From Parachlorella kessleri (lineage: Eukaryota > Chlorophyta > Trebouxiophyceae > Chlorellales > Chlorellaceae): a stretch of 10,619 bases of DNA. Below the pieces are notes generated by a model. That model made no database searches. It had not been told where the DNA came from and saw only the letters and a program-made list of their open reading frames with translations. Positions 8,743 to 10,619 of this stretch are shown piece after piece; position 1 is the first letter of the stretch; each line of letters begins with the position of its first letter. The position numbers and the translations under genes were made by a program. The DNA lies in the NCBI GenBank assembly GCA_001598975.1, contig BBXU01002578.1:1-10619 (forward strand). Reading direction: 5' to 3'.

Positions 8743-10619
8743 ATGGACGGCCAGTACCCTTGGTCTCAGGCTGGCGCTTCCCAGCAGGGACTGCAAGGCG
8801 GTGCTCCACCCTCGCCCTCCTCCTTCCCACCCCAACCCCAGCAGGGCCCTCCTCCTGGCCATGTCATGGAAGGCCACACCACCAATGTTGTCCCCCCTCC
8901 ACCACCTGGCCAAGACTTCTCTATGCCGCAGCAGTACTATGCCCCCGAGGCTCAGGACGTGCCGCCTCCGCCCCCGCCCCCCGCTGGTGCCTACGAGGAC
9001 GCTAACCCGGCTTCTGGCGGCCAGGCAGCAGCACCCAGCGAGGGTGGTGCAGCGCCAGGTTTGGGAGGTTTTGACGGGCTGACGGAGGAGCAGTACGCGC
9101 AGATGACGCCTGAGCAGCAGGCTGCGCTGTGGCAGCAGTATGAGCAGTACTACGGGTACTACCAAGGCCAGGAGGTGAGGCTCTGCTGGGGACGTGCTTC
9201 GATTAGGAAAGGGTAGATACTATGGGTCAGCACTGAAGGTTTCAGGGTGTAACATTTCTCCAGATGATCCGCTGTTGGTGTGAGGGCTTGGAAGAAGGTG
9301 GTATCCTCGCATGATTCCCACTGCTGCTAGTGGTCAAAGCCTGCTTGTTGCAGCCATTCCGTAGCACCGCCGGGGCGAGTCCTTTTGATCGGGTTCTCCA
9401 TTGTGTGTCACACTCACAGGCGGCTCCACAAACTGCCCAGTATGGGGCACAGCAGCCGGCGCAGCAGCACCTGGGCGGGGGTCAGCAGTACCAGGGGCAG
9501 TACCAGGGCCCCCAGCAGGGCCAGGGGCAGTACCAGGGCCCCCAGCAGGGCCAGCAGCAGCCCTACATGCCCCAGCAGCAGCAGTATGCCTCAGAGCAGC
9601 AGGTGGGTTATGGCATGCAGGGTCAGCAGGCGGGGTATGGCATGCAGCAGCCCGGGCCCGGGGGGTACTACCAGCAGTCCACCCCTCCGCCAGCACAAAC
9701 ATTGCCCCTGCCTGGGCCTTCGCCAGGCGTGCACCAGCAGGGCTCCATGGGGGGCTTCGCCCAGCAGCAGCAACCCTACGCCCAGCAGCCGCAGCACATG
9801 CAGCAACCCCAGCAGCAGCAGCAGCACTTCTACGGGCACCCGCAGCAGCAGTACCAGGCGCCGCAGTACGGCCACCAGACGCCCCACCAGATGCACATGA
9901 TGCAGCAGCACCAGCAGCAGCCGTACATGGGCATGGGGGCCCACGGCTCCGTTGTCTTGATGGGCATGGGGGGCTACGGGGGCGCCATGGCGGGGCCCCA
10001 GGGTGGGATGATGATGGGAGCCCCGGGCGTTGCTGCTCCAGGTGGGGCGGGTGCTCCCGCAAGGGGCCCTGCTGCGCACCTGTGCTTGTCAGCTTCCTGT
10101 GAGGCAGCCAGGATATTGCCAAGTGGGGGGAGGCTGTGTGATTGTGCGTGGGTAGGGTGCTGGGTGGGCTGCCATGCCGTGGGAATTGCAGTGGGTGACA
10201 GGTTGTTCAACTTCCCACTCTCCAACTTCCCTCACCGCGGCCCAGCGAGCAGTCTCACTGCCGACGTACCTGCCACATTATGGCTTGGCCTCCCGTTCCA
10301 CAGCCCCATTCTCCAGGCCGGCCAGCCGCCCATGCTTATCTCTTGCTCCTCTTCGCCCTTGCCTTCCCCCTCCTGCTGCTGTGGGACTTGTTCTGCTGGC
10401 TACCTCCCCAGGTCGTCACAGCGGCCACGGGGACCCCGTCACCCATCTCACGCCGCCCCGCCTGCCCCCCCCACCGCAGGCATGTATGGCGCTGCCGCCA
10501 TGCCTGGCGGCGTCTCCCCCGCCGCGCCCTCCAGGAAGCCCGCCATCCCCGAGTGGCTTCAGCAGGAGATCGCCAAGCGCAAGGCTGCTGCCGAGGACGA
10601 GGAGGCCCGGCGCCGGCGC
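8743..10619 (+). CDS. Pro/Gln/Gly/Met-rich protein, possible PNISR-like splicing-associated factor (3' end off right edge)
   Basis: Exons are 8743-9174, 9420-10041 and 10480-10619 (running off the edge). The donor gtgagg at 9175 pairs with acceptor cactcacag, and gtgggg at 10042 pairs with acceptor ccaccgcag; phases 0 and 1 agree. The start has a strong context (ccgaccATGG). Exon 1 (144 codons) begins MDGQYPWSQ. It has several poly-Pro runs, then a helical LTEEQYAQMTPEQQAALWQQY block followed by Tyr/Gln repeats. Exon 2 (207 codons) is a prion-like low-complexity region of Gln, Gly, Tyr, Met and Pro. Exon 3 gives KPAIPEWLQQEIAKRKAAAE and then an Arg/Glu-rich run. This resembles the LPAWIREGLEKMEREK segment of animal PNISR (an SR-related nuclear speckle protein) and comparable plant proteins. 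The match is short, so the family call is tentative. A nuclear RNA-processing role is inferred from it. Confidence 0.75.
9491..9550 (+). repeat. Perfect 30-bp tandem repeat coding Gln/Gly/Tyr units
   Basis: Bases 9491-9520 and 9521-9550 are identical (ccaggggcagtaccagggcc, then cccagcaggg). They encode two copies of QGQYQGPQQG in exon 2 of the Gln-rich gene. Identity at synonymous positions points to recent duplication or ongoing slippage. Confidence 0.92.

Noticed and set aside
9401..10102. Ala/Pro/Gly-rich ORF overlapping exon 2 of the Gln-rich gene, and the minus-strand ORF 9334-10122
   Set aside because: These are frame shadows of CAG-rich coding sequence. The Gln/Tyr/Met frame starting at 9420 joins in phase to exon 1 and to the PEWL exon.
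1..10619. Mobile element, CRISPR array, prophage or bacterial-type operon
   Set aside because: No transposase, reverse transcriptase, terminal inverted repeats, regular spacer array or ribosome-binding-site spaced genes were seen. The architecture is that of spliced nuclear genes.

Overview
The window looks like nuclear DNA from a green alga, most likely a chlorophyte. It is GC-rich. Its genes are split by many short introns (about 100-460 bp) with strong GTGAG/GTAAG donors and TGCAG/CCAG acceptors. Proteins carry Ala/Pro/Gln-rich low-complexity stretches and plant-type plastid leader sequences. No continuous ORF represents a gene. I rebuilt the genes by matching splice sites, reading phase and protein-family alignment.

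Four genes are supported, arranged as two divergent pairs. (1) On the minus strand, from about 2814 or 3208 down past the left edge, lies a CBM20 starch-binding-domain protein. It has a short coiled coil, a long Ala/Pro-rich tail and a hydrophobic stretch, and its 3' end is outside the window. (2) On the plus strand, 3916-6177, is a complete seven-exon PEBP (phosphatidylethanolamine-binding/FT-TFL1-MFT) gene encoding 158 residues, closest by eye to the MFT-like type. (3) On the minus strand, 8409-7362, is a four-exon gene for a 155-residue acidic protein of unknown function with a plastid-like leader. (4) On the plus strand, from 8743 past the right edge, is a Pro/Gln/Gly/Met-rich protein whose last visible exon carries a PEWL...EIAKRK motif and the start of a charged segment. 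It resembles PNISR-type splicing-associated proteins, but only weakly.

Genes 1 and 2 diverge from an interval of about 0.7 kb (3209-3915). Genes 3 and 4 diverge from a 333-bp interval (8410-8742). Genes 2 and 3 converge on a gene-free stretch of about 1.2 kb (6178-7361) that holds a degenerate direct-repeat cluster. Apart from possible shared promoters, nothing links the four genes into one pathway. Genes 1 and 3 are probably plastid proteins. Genes 2 and 4 are probably cytosolic or nuclear. I see no mobile element, CRISPR array, rRNA, complete tRNA or viral gene. The most interesting items are the MFT-like PEBP with its altered DPDAP motif, the CBM20/coiled-coil protein, and the unrecognised small plastid protein.
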